A DNA stretch of 7,792 nt, from NCBI GenBank assembly GCA_003535335.1, contig DOHJ01000075.1, forward strand, positions 1-7,792. The letters are read 5' to 3'. Both the position numbers and the translations under genes were made by a program. The stretch comes from Paracoccaceae bacterium. GTDB taxonomy: Bacteria > Pseudomonadota > Alphaproteobacteria > Rhodobacterales > Rhodobacteraceae. The notes beneath the pieces are model-generated. The model saw only the letters and a program-made list of their open reading frames with translations, ran no database searches and had not been told where the DNA came from. Of the stretch, positions 1 through 7,600 are shown in pieces (positions within the stretch are counted from its first letter, which is position 1; each line of letters starts with the position of its first letter).

Positions 1-621
1 GGTGCCCAAGTCCCTATCGGGGCGGGTTTGGCATTTGCCGATAAATATCTGGGAAATGACAATGTGTCGTTTGCCTATTTCGGTGATGGTGCCGCAAATC
101 AGGGGCAGGTTTACGAAACATTCAACATGGCGTCCTTGTGGAAATTGCCGGTGATTTTTGTGATTGAAAACAATCAATACGCCATGGGCACGTCTTTGCA
201 ACGTGCTTCCTCGACACCCGAATTATACACACGCGGTCAGGCTTTTGGCATCCCCGGAGAATCAGTTAACGGTATGGATGTGCTGGCGGTTAAGGCTGCT
301 GGTGCCAAGGCGCTGGCCCACTGCCGGTCTGGTGAAGGGCCGTATATTCTGGAAATGGTCACGTACCGTTACCGTGGGCATTCAATGTCAGATCCGGCTA
401 AATACCGGTCTCGCGAAGAGGTGCAAAAAGTGCGTGAAGAACGCGATGCAATTGAACATGTGCGCTCGCTTCTTTTGCAAGGGAATCACGCCACCGAAGA
501 TGATTTGAAAGCCATCGACAAAGACATAAAGGCCACAGTGAATGACGCGGCTGAATTTGCCAAAGAAAGCCCCGAGCCAGATTTGAGCGAGCTGTGGACA
601 GACATCTACGCAGACGCGTAA
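1..621 (+). CDS. pdhA: Pyruvate dehydrogenase E1 component, alpha subunit (3' part; 5' end outside window)
   Basis: Thiamine-diphosphate-dependent subunit of the cytoplasmic pyruvate dehydrogenase complex; with E1 beta it decarboxylates pyruvate and passes the acetyl group to lipoyl domains. The frame is open from base 1 (GAQVPIGAGLAFADKYLG), so the TTG at 28 is an internal Leu codon and not a start. The visible 206 residues contain the thiamine-diphosphate/Mg motif: GDGAANQG begins at visible residue 28 and ends in ENN at 56-58. The conserved loop YRYRGHSMSDP follows at about 122-132. Family members are usually about 330-350 residues, so roughly 130 N-terminal residues are missing. The C-terminus is acidic and ends at TAA 619-621. 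pdhB follows after 27 bases, indicating an operon. Related 2-oxoacid E1 alpha subunits (branched-chain or acetoin type) are possible from this fragment alone, but the lipoyl-E1 beta neighbour favours pyruvate. Confidence 0.95.
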   Translation, partial: GAQVPIGAGLAFADKYLGNDNVSFAYFGDGAANQGQVYETFNMASLWKLPVIFVIENNQYAMGTSLQRASSTPELYTRGQAFGIPGESVNGMDVLAVKAAGAKALAHCRSGEGPYILEMVTYRYRGHSMSDPAKYRSREEVQKVREERDAIEHVRSLLLQGNHATEDDLKAIDKDIKATVNDAAEFAKESPEPDLSELWTDIYADA

Positions 622-648
622 GGCATTGATAAAACGGAGACAAATGTA

Positions 649-2010
649 ATGGCCATCGAAATATTAATGCCCGCACTTTCCCCAACAATGGAGGAAGGAA
701 CGCTGGCAAAATGGTTGGTAAAGCAAGGCGATACGATTGAAAGCGGCATGATCATTGCCGAGATCGAAACCGACAAGGCAACAATGGAATTCGAGGCCGT
801 TGATGAAGGGGTTATGGGTGAAATTCTGGTGGCTGAGGGCACAAAATCTGTTCCTGTAAACAGCCCGATCGCTGTGTTGTTGGAAGAAGGTGACGATGCC
901 GATACCTTACCCCAAGCGAGCCAACCCAGCCCCGAACCCGCTGCAAAAATTCAGGGGACAGCGCCAGCACCTGCTGCCCCGGTCGCGGCGAACATCCCGC
1001 CAGATTCGGAAATCCCCGAAGGCACTGAAATGAAACCGACCACCGTTCGCGAAGCCTTGCGCGACGCAATGTCCGAAGAAATGCGCCGCGATGAAACGGT
1101 TTATCTGATGGGTGAAGAAGTGGCGCAATATCAGGGCGCGTATAAAATAAGCCAAGGTATGCTGGATGAATTTGGTGAAAAACGTGTGATCGACACTCCG
1201 ATAACCGAACATGGTTTTACCGGAGTTGCGGTTGGCTCGGCTTTTGGCGGGCTGAAACCTATTGTTGAATTTATGACATTTAATTTTGCCGTTCAGGCGC
1301 TGGACCAGATCATCAATTCCGCCGCCAAAACACTATATATGTCCGGCGGTCAGATGGGTGCCCAAATGGTGTTTCGCGGTGCCAACGGTGCTGCGGCCCG
1401 CGTTGGTGCCCAGCATTCTCAGGATTATGCCACATGGTATGCCCAAATTCCCGGCCTAAAGGTTGCCATGCCTTATTCAGCGGCTGATGCCAAAGGCCTG
1501 TTGAAATCGGCCATTCGTGATCCAAATCCGGTTATTTTTCTGGAAAATGAAATATTATACGGCCAAAGTTTTGATGTTCCGGTGATGGATGATTTCACCA
1601 TTCCGTTTGGTGTTGCCAAAATTTGGCGCGAAGGCTCTGATGTGACAATCGTTAGCTTTGGTATTGGGATGAAATATGCGCTGGAGGCCGCCGAGAAGTT
1701 GGCAGAGGATGGCATTTCGGCTGAAGTGATTGATTTGCGCACCCTGCGCCCAATGGATACGGCAACCGTGATCCGCTCGGTCATGAAAACCAACCGTTGT
1801 GTCACAGTCGAGGAAGGTTGGCCGGTCGGCTCAATCGGCGGTCATATTTCTTCGGTGATCATGCAAGAGGCCTTTGATTATCTGGATGCGCCGGTCATTA
1901 ATTGCACCGGCAAAGATGTGCCGATGCCATATGCTGCCAATCTGGAAAAACTTGCACTGGTTACAACCGACGAGGTTATCAAAGCCGTGCACAAAGTTAC
2001 TTATCGTTAA
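649..2010 (+). CDS. pdhB: Pyruvate dehydrogenase E1 component, beta subunit with N-terminal lipoyl domain
   Basis: Beta subunit of the E1 heterotetramer. The 453 residues contain a biotinyl/lipoyl domain at 1-81, with the lipoylation site in [11 protein letters not shown] (Lys43). A Pro/Ala-rich flexible linker runs from about 82 to 125, and a full transketolase-like E1 beta module from about 128 ([11 protein letters not shown]) to 453. That module alone is about 326 residues, the normal size for a stand-alone E1 beta, so the lipoyl domain is an addition. [12 protein letters not shown] at 155-166 carries the expected active-site Glu, and GAQHSQD the conserved His. The ATG at 649 is preceded by GGAGA at 636-640, eight bases upstream. 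An ATG at 644 is followed directly by a stop and can be ignored. This architecture is known from alphaproteobacteria such as Zymomonas and Sinorhizobium. pdhC follows after 12 bases. Confidence 0.97.
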   Translation: MAIEILMPALSPTMEEGTLAKWLVKQGDTIESGMIIAEIETDKATMEFEAVDEGVMGEILVAEGTKSVPVNSPIAVLLEEGDDADTLPQASQPSPEPAAKIQGTAPAPAAPVAANIPPDSEIPEGTEMKPTTVREALRDAMSEEMRRDETVYLMGEEVAQYQGAYKISQGMLDEFGEKRVIDTPITEHGFTGVAVGSAFGGLKPIVEFMTFNFAVQALDQIINSAAKTLYMSGGQMGAQMVFRGANGAAARVGAQHSQDYATWYAQIPGLKVAMPYSAADAKGLLKSAIRDPNPVIFLENEILYGQSFDVPVMDDFTIPFGVAKIWREGSDVTIVSFGIGMKYALEAAEKLAEDGISAEVIDLRTLRPMDTATVIRSVMKTNRCVTVEEGWPVGSIGGHISSVIMQEAFDYLDAPVINCTGKDVPMPYAANLEKLALVTTDEVIKAVHKVTYR

Positions 2011-2022
2011 GGGAGCCATTAA

Positions 2023-3294
2023 ATGCCCATAGAAATCCTGATGCCCGCCCTGTCCCCGACCATGGAAGAAGGCACATTGGCCAAATGGCTGGTTAAAGAA
2101 GGCGATAGCGTAGCCTCTGGCGATCTGATTGCCGAAATTGAAACCGACAAAGCAACCATGGAGTTTGAAGCCGTTGATGAAGGCATCATCGGCAAACTTA
2201 TGGTTGCAGATGGTGCCGAATCCGTAAAGGTCAACACAGTGATTGCTGTTTTATTGGAAGATGGGGAAAGTGATGCAGATATTGCTGATGCTTCCACTCC
2301 CAAACCTGTTGAACCCTCTGTACCTATTACAGAAACCGTAGAAATAGTTACGCCTGCAAACGTGCCGGCTCCGGCACAGACAGCTACAACTGCAAACCGT
2401 ATTTTTGCATCTCCCCTTGCTCGCCGGATAGCGGCTAACAATGGTGTAGATCTTGCGCAAATAAGCGGAACCGGACCACACGGCCGAATAGTTAAAGCTG
2501 ATGTCGAGGGCAAAACCGCCAGCCCGATAGCCAAATCAACTACACCGGCACCTATGGCAACCGGCCCGTCAAGCGATACGATCTCGAAAATATATGCAGA
2601 TCGCGAATATGATGTAATCGAGCTGAACGGAATGCGAAAAACCATCGCCGCCCGTTTGACCGAAGCCAAACAAACCATCCCGCATTTTTATCTGCGCCGC
2701 GATATTCAAATTGATAATTTGCTGGCCGGTCGTGCCCATATTAACAAAAGCCTTGAAAGTCGCGGGCTGAAACTTTCGGTGAATGATTTTATTATCAAAG
2801 CTTGCGCCATGGCCTTGCAATCAGTTCCGGCGGCCAATGCGATTTGGGCAAATGACCGTTTATTCCAGTTAAAACCATCCGATGTGGCCGTTGCGGTTTC
2901 TGTCGATGATGGCTTGTTTACGCCTGTTATCAAAGATGCCGAAACCAAAACCCTGTCCCGGCTTTCGGTCGAGATGAAAGACCTTGCCAGCCGCGCCAGA
3001 TCCGGCAAGCTGGCCCCAAGCGAATATTTGGGGGGCAGTTTTGCTATTTCCAACCTTGGGATGTTCGGCATTGATAATTTTGACGCCGTGATTAACCCTC
3101 CCCACGGGGCAATTCTTGCGGTTGGTGCCGGCAAGAAAAAACCTGTTGTCGGCAATGACGGTCAGCTGTCTGTAGCAACGGTGATGAGTGTTACACTTTC
3201 GGTGGATCACCGCGCAATTGATGGCGCATTAGCAGCGTTATTGTTGAATGCCATTGTGGAAAATCTTGAAAACCCGGTTTCCATGCTTGCATAA
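2023..3294 (+). CDS. pdhC: Dihydrolipoamide acetyltransferase, E2 component of pyruvate dehydrogenase
   Basis: Core subunit of the complex; transfers acetyl from lipoyl-lysine to CoA, making acetyl-CoA. The 423 residues show four parts. One lipoyl domain lies at 1-81, with Lys43 in [10 protein letters not shown] linker runs from about 82 to 124. A peripheral-subunit-binding domain spans about 126-162 (RIFASPLARRIAANNG ... GTGPHGRIVKADV). After a second Ala/Pro linker comes the acyltransferase domain, from about 195 to the end. The catalytic motif DHRAIDG is intact at 395-401, with catalytic His396. Length is typical for a single-lipoyl E2. The start is well fixed: GGGAG at 2011-2015 sits seven bases before the ATG and directly follows the pdhB stop. 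No dihydrolipoamide dehydrogenase (E3) gene follows; the next gene is on the other strand, so E3 must be encoded elsewhere. The single lipoyl domain is nearly matched by the one on PdhB. Confidence 0.97.
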   Translation: MPIEILMPALSPTMEEGTLAKWLVKEGDSVASGDLIAEIETDKATMEFEAVDEGIIGKLMVADGAESVKVNTVIAVLLEDGESDADIADASTPKPVEPSVPITETVEIVTPANVPAPAQTATTANRIFASPLARRIAANNGVDLAQISGTGPHGRIVKADVEGKTASPIAKSTTPAPMATGPSSDTISKIYADREYDVIELNGMRKTIAARLTEAKQTIPHFYLRRDIQIDNLLAGRAHINKSLESRGLKLSVNDFIIKACAMALQSVPAANAIWANDRLFQLKPSDVAVAVSVDDGLFTPVIKDAETKTLSRLSVEMKDLASRARSGKLAPSEYLGGSFAISNLGMFGIDNFDAVINPPHGAILAVGAGKKKPVVGNDGQLSVATVMSVTLSVDHRAIDGALAALLLNAIVENLENPVSMLA

Positions 3295-3371
3295 ATCAAA
3301 CATCTCGGGCGTAATAGTTTGATATCAACCGCCGGATATTTACAGATATCGAACAATCAGTTGTGAACCAT
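3295..3371. other. Convergent intergenic gap between pdhC and cysE
   Basis: This 77-base gap separates the stop codons of pdhC (plus) and cysE (minus). It holds a perfect 10-base palindrome TTGATATCAA at 3319-3328. A weak AT stem follows, GATAT 3335-3339 with ATATC 3346-3350 around a six-base loop, and then a four-base stem ACAA/TTGT at 3353-3364. None is GC-rich and none is followed by a T-run on either strand, so no ordinary intrinsic terminator is visible. Termination by Rho, or by these AT-rich structures, remains possible. Confidence 0.5.
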
Positions 3372-4181
3372 TCAGCTATGAATATCCAATGACTGGTCCA
3401 TCTTGACAGACGGTTGGTCACAACCGGAATCCCCAACAATTTTCGCAGGGACACCGGCCACAGTTTTACGGGCAGGGACATCATGCAAAACAACAGAACC
3501 CGCCGCAATTCTCGAACAATCTCCAATTTCGATATTGCCCAAAACCTTGGCACCCGCCCCGATCAAAACACCGTTGCCAATTTTCGGATGCCGGTCCCCG
3601 TCTTCATTTCCGGTCCCGCCCAGTGTCACAGAATGCAACATCGAGACATTGTCACCAATTACCGCGGTTTCACCAATCACCAATGAATGCCCATGGTCAA
3701 TCATCAACCCCTTGCCAATTCTGGCTGCCGGGTGAATATCAATGCCGAATATCTCGGAAATTCGCATCTGGAAAAACAACGCCATATCGTGACGCCCACT
3801 GATCCACAGCCAATGGCTAATGCGATAGGCCTGAATTGCCTGAAACCCTTTGAAGTTCAGCAAAGGCTCCACCAATCTCTGACATGCCGGATCACGTTCA
3901 ACAAAGGCCACTAGATCAGCGCGGGCGATCATGTTCAGCTCTGGATCGCAAGCATAGGCAGAATCCGAAATTTCCCGTAATATTTGCTCGGACATCTCGA
4001 CCGAGGCCAGTTTTAGCGATATCCGGTACGCCAGCGCGCGCTCCAATGTCGGGTGGTGTAGCACCGATGAATGTACCAGCCCACCTAACAACGGTTCATT
4101 GTCAATGATCTCATTGGCCTCTTTGCAAATTCGCTGCCAAACCGGATCAACCTTGGCTATTTTTTTGCGCGGCATTGTCAT
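3372..4181 (-). CDS. cysE: Serine O-acetyltransferase
   Basis: Cytoplasmic enzyme that acetylates L-serine with acetyl-CoA to O-acetylserine, the committed step of cysteine synthesis. From the ATG at 4181 it has 269 residues, close to the family norm. An N-terminal helical domain (VDPVWQRI ... FKGFQAIQAYRISHWLW) is followed by a left-handed beta-helix of hexapeptide repeats. DIHPAARIGKGLMIDH contains Asp148 and Asp162-His163, which line up with the E. coli catalytic pair Asp143/His158 and serine-binding Asp157. TLGGTGNEDGDRHPKIG and AGVPAKIVG are family hallmarks. Start choice: ATG 4181 or ATG 4175 gives the usual short leader before VDPVW; a GTG at 4199 would add six residues and has a better-placed AAGGGA. 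The tail ends in DIHS, so it lacks the terminal Ile that many CysE proteins insert into CysK. The gene is convergent with pdhC and downstream of the GTA genes on the same strand. Confidence 0.96.
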   Translation of the reverse strand: MTMPRKKIAKVDPVWQRICKEANEIIDNEPLLGGLVHSSVLHHPTLERALAYRISLKLASVEMSEQILREISDSAYACDPELNMIARADLVAFVERDPACQRLVEPLLNFKGFQAIQAYRISHWLWISGRHDMALFFQMRISEIFGIDIHPAARIGKGLMIDHGHSLVIGETAVIGDNVSMLHSVTLGGTGNEDGDRHPKIGNGVLIGAGAKVLGNIEIGDCSRIAAGSVVLHDVPARKTVAGVPAKIVGDSGCDQPSVKMDQSLDIHS

Positions 4182-4207
4182 CGGAATTTCCCATTTCACT
4201 AAATTGA

Positions 4208-4213
4208 TCCCTT
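4208..4213 (-). promoter_or_regulatory. Candidate ribosome binding site that bears on the cysE start
   Basis: The minus strand reads AAGGGA here, eight bases upstream of a GTG at 4199-4197 in the cysE frame. A competing, weaker GGGAA at 4188-4192 lies six bases upstream of the ATG at 4181. The first would start CysE as MKWEIPMTMPRKK; the second as MTMPRKK. I favoured the ATG because it gives the usual leader length, but the sequence alone does not settle it. Confidence 0.4.
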
Positions 4214-4229
4214 ACAAATAAGAAATACC

Positions 4230-4257
4230 CCGATAAAAGGGAAGCCTAAATGGTCAA
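4230..4257 (-). promoter_or_regulatory. Weak candidate promoter for cysE
   Basis: On the minus strand, TTGACC (4257-4252) matches five of six bases of a sigma-70 -35 box. It is separated by 16 bases from TATCGG (4235-4230), which matches only three of six -10 bases. Initiation would fall near 4222 and leave a short leader before cysE. An 11-base dyad TTGTGACACAA at 4268-4278 lies just upstream and could be an operator, though it may be chance. Confidence 0.25.
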
Positions 4258-4309
4258 TATCGTCTGATTGTGACACAACTGAATTGGCTTTGCCGGGGTT
4301 TTCCTGTTT

Positions 4310-4315
4310 ATTATA
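4310..4315 (-). promoter_or_regulatory. Perfect TATAAT hexamer upstream of cysE
   Basis: The minus strand reads CGTATAATAAAC just after the stop codon of the small gene at 4325, the right place for a promoter serving cysE separately from the GTA genes. No convincing -35 box lies 16-18 bases upstream; the sequence there is within the end of the small gene. It is a perfect -10 by sequence but an isolated hexamer, so confidence is low. Confidence 0.22.
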
Positions 4316-4324
4316 CGATCTGTG

Positions 4325-4636
4325 TCAGCCATTTGGTCGGTTTAATGCAGCGCGTTCGGCCTGCCAGTGCAGTAATGTTTGCAAGGCGTCAATCAGGCAG
4401 TTGCAATAATCAGGATCATCCAAAAACCGCTCGGGCAACATCTTGTGCCTTGATGCCACAGCCATCAAACACCCGTTGCCCCAAATCGGATGCCCCCGTT
4501 TTAAACGCTTGCGAAAAACATCTGCCACTGCGGCCTGTTCAAGCATCTCGCGCATTTTTGCACGCCGTTTTTCCACCGGTAACGTCAATAAAACCCGCGC
4601 TGCAGCCACCACATCGGCATGTAAAACCGGACGCAT
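4325..4636 (-). CDS. Conserved hypothetical protein coupled to the GTA baseplate gene
   Basis: A 103-residue protein of unknown function. It is rich in Lys, Arg, Ala and Leu and reads as almost wholly helical: HADVVAAARVLLTLPVEKRR and a following helix, then RKRLKRGHPIWGNGCLMAVA, then a second helical segment after DDPDYCNCLIDALQTLL. No signal peptide, membrane segment or catalytic motif is visible. The ATG at 4636 begins three bases after the stop of the baseplate gene (TAG, GTT, ATG) and has no good ribosome binding site, so translational coupling is likely. I recall similar short proteins (MRPVLHAD..., HPxWGNGSLM) beside GTA gp15 in Rhodobacteraceae, possibly the family called DUF7742, but have not verified that name. 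It could be a GTA accessory or assembly factor, or merely a conserved neighbour. Confidence 0.8.
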   Translation of the reverse strand: MRPVLHADVVAAARVLLTLPVEKRRAKMREMLEQAAVADVFRKRLKRGHPIWGNGCLMAVASRHKMLPERFLDDPDYCNCLIDALQTLLHWQAERAALNRPNG

Positions 4637-4639
4637 AAC

Positions 4640-7600
4640 CTAGCCGATCTCGATCTGTTCAAAAACTCCGTGACCAAAGCTGTCTGAAATCTGTGCAACC
4701 GCAATCTGGAACGGGGCTGTCACACCATCGCTGCTCTGATTTGCCGCAGAATATGTCCATTGCGTTGTTGTCAGAGTCATTTCGCGCACCACAGTAACCC
4801 CATCCATTATGCGCAACACATAGCGCTCACTGGCTTCGCCCAGCGGAACCTCAACCGATTCCCAACTATCACCATCAATTCGTGTGCGCCTGATCCAGCT
4901 TATGCCAATATCCGAACCCGGATCGCCATCTGTGCGCAAATGGCACGGTGCATAGGGTCGCAACCCGATCCCCTGAAACGCCTGTTGTTGATGCACATAG
5001 GACGGATCGTCATAACCTCGCGCCGCCGGTCCAATCCGGTAATGGCGTGACAAACCGCGTTCGCTGCTGGCCAACTCGATTTGTTCCGGCACCCCGTTCA
5101 ACAACACAAACTGGCTACCTATTGGCCAATCCGCTGGCATTATCCCGTCTGATCCTGCTTGACCACGCAGCCGCAGGGTCAAATCATAGGTGTCTTCTTC
5201 TACCAATGTGGCATCGGCAAACTGGAACAATTCCCAATTATCCGAAGACCCGTCCCCAATTGCCGCCAGATTTGCCCCGTTCAGCAGATCTTCCCAAGCG
5301 ACCGACTCCAAAGTGCCACCATAAACCTTGACCCGCAAAGCAGGGCCGCGATCCTTCAACCCCGGCCTAGCTGCAAATAGCGGCGTTTCGGTTTGGCCAA
5401 TCACCGACGAAATCTCAAGCAACCGGTTCAAGCCATAGCCCTGATCTGTGGAGGAACTGTAAACAGCGACCGTTCCGGGCCACGGCGTTGCAGTCACAGC
5501 CACGTGCGGCGCATGTTCCACTTCGTCGCCGCGCATTAATGGCAGGTCCAGAAATAGTGGATAGGTTGGCACCGCAGGTGTGAACGAGCGCACGATTGCA
5601 TCTTCTTCAACCGCATCACCGGGCTGATAAACCCCCTCCTCCACCCGCACAGCCTCAATCATTTGCGCGCCAGATTGCTCGACATTATCCAGCCGGTAAA
5701 GCGCGTCACCATCCTCGGTCGAAAGCCGCACCACATCGCCGGCCCCAAGCGATAGCTCCGAAATCGGCAAGGCAAATTTCGCCCCGTCCCGGGCAATGCG
5801 CGATTCTGCCAACCAGCGCTCTACAATTGCACGGCCCTCGGATGCCGTCAGCGAAATTGGCAACTCGGATTGAGAAACCGAATAGGTGGATTCATCGGGG
5901 AAAATCGCCTCTGTTGCCCGAACCTCGAAATCACCGGATGCGTCGACATAATTCAGCCGAATACGCCCGGATACTTCGGCAACGGGGGCGCGCGTGGTTT
6001 CAATCAACCCGTCCGCTTCTGCCACCATGGCCAGCTTTTCTTCTGCAATAGTTGCAGTTTCACGCCCGTCGCGGTTTTTGAAAACCAACATGCCTTCGCG
6101 CTCGACCGCATCAAAGCCATAGGCCAGCATCAACGGCTGCAAGGCGGCCCGCGCCCCATCGATATCCCCAACGCTATAGCCGCGCACGTAACCAAACAAC
6201 TGCGACACATCGTAATATGTCACACCGGAACGCTCACAAATTTCGGCGACAACCGAAGCCAGCGAACGCGCCGCTGTGCGACCGTTCAACCAATGACCCC
6301 GTGCATAATTCTTGCCATCGCTCCATAAACTTTGCCGATTGGGGAAATACGGATAGGGTCGCGCATCCCAAGCCCAGACATAGGCACGGGACATATCCAG
6401 CATCTGCACGCCGGTATCTTCCCAAACCGGATTGTTTTGCGGATCCGCCCAAAACTGATGCAATGCCCGCAGATATTGCGCCTGAATCAATTCATCGCGC
6501 CGCCCGTTTGAATAACGCGGCAGGCTGGATTCTGATGATTTGGGGTCAATAAACTTGTTTGGCTGGTTGGTGCCTTTGTCAATCGCGGCACAACCGATTT
6601 CGGTAAACCAGACCGGTTTTGATCCGGCCTCCCATGCGGTTGGTGTGCTTTGGCGCACCCCGCCGATGCGTTCGTGGTGGCTGCTTGACCACCAGCTTTT
6701 GATGTCTTTATAGCGGTAGATCCACGGCTCGCCATGTTCACCATCGGTGATTGGTGTGCGAATTTGCGCGGCTCGTGCCTCGGGTGAATGATAATACCAA
6801 TCATACCCTTCACCGCCCATAATATTGGATTTTAGATAATCCAGATTGTAAATTGAACCAGCATCCGCATCCTGATGATCGTGACCATCACGCCAGTCCG
6901 ACAGCGGCATATAGTTGTCAATACCGATGAAATCAATGTTGTCATCGGCCCAAAGCGCATCCAGATGAAACAGCCGGTCCCCACTGCCATCTTGCGGTTG
7001 ATAGCCGAAATATTCGCTCCAGTCCGCCGCATATGAAATTTTGGTATCCGGCCCCAAAATACTACGCACATCCGCCGCCAATATGCGCAAGGCTTCGACC
7101 ACAGGAAAACTGCCACCGGCCCCCCTGATCTGGGTCAGACCGCGCAATTCCGAGCCGATCAAAAATGACTGAACTCCGCCGGCGGCCACACACAAATGCG
7201 CATAATGCAAAATAAAGCGCCTGTATGACCACTCGGCAGACCCGGAATAGGTCACACCATTTGCGCCTGCACTAAAATCGGCCACAGCAGCGGTTCCAAA
7301 AAAATCGGCCACTTCGGCATCAACCGCGGCAGTGCCATCAGGTGATCCCGCCTGACCAGGGGCAAGCGACAGCGTTATGCGCCCGCGCCAAGGCAACACA
7401 GGTTGGCCCTCTTCGCCGCTATAGGGGTTGATTTTGCTGTTACCTTCCAATTGCTCCATCAGGATAAACGGATAAAACATCACGACTTTTCCCGCCGCAT
7501 TCAGGTGCTGGATCGCCTCGATCACCGATTGATCTGTTGGTGTTCCACCATAAACCGAACGCCCGTCAACTTGGGGAATTTCCGCAGCGCCAGCACGGTT

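Noticed and set aside
28..30. TTG as the start of pdhA
   Set aside because: The frame is open to base 1 and the upstream codons encode the conserved GAQVPIGAGLAF segment, so this is an internal Leu.
2019..2678. 219-codon open frame on the minus strand across the start of pdhC
   Set aside because: It is antisense to the lipoyl and linker regions of pdhC, its protein is low-complexity Ser/Ala/Ile, and it matches no family I know. It is a by-product of codon bias in pdhC.
4268..4278. Dyad TTGTGACACAA as a definite regulator site for cysE
   Set aside because: The arms are only five bases and the symmetry stops there. Such dyads occur by chance, and no regulator can be named from it.
4284..4304. 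GGCTTTGCCGGGGTTTTCC as a Rho-independent terminator
   Set aside because: The only stem is three base pairs (GGC/GCC), and the T-run is on the plus strand where no gene ends here.
4270..4638. 122-codon plus-strand open frame opposite the small gene
   Set aside because: It mirrors the conserved minus-strand gene at 4325-4636, has a shadow-like composition, and has no recognisable domain.
5596..6328. Two overlapping plus-strand open frames of about 150 codons (5596-6051 and 5870-6328)
   Set aside because: Both lie wholly antisense to the GTA baseplate gene and read as Pro/His/Arg-rich shadow protein without motifs.
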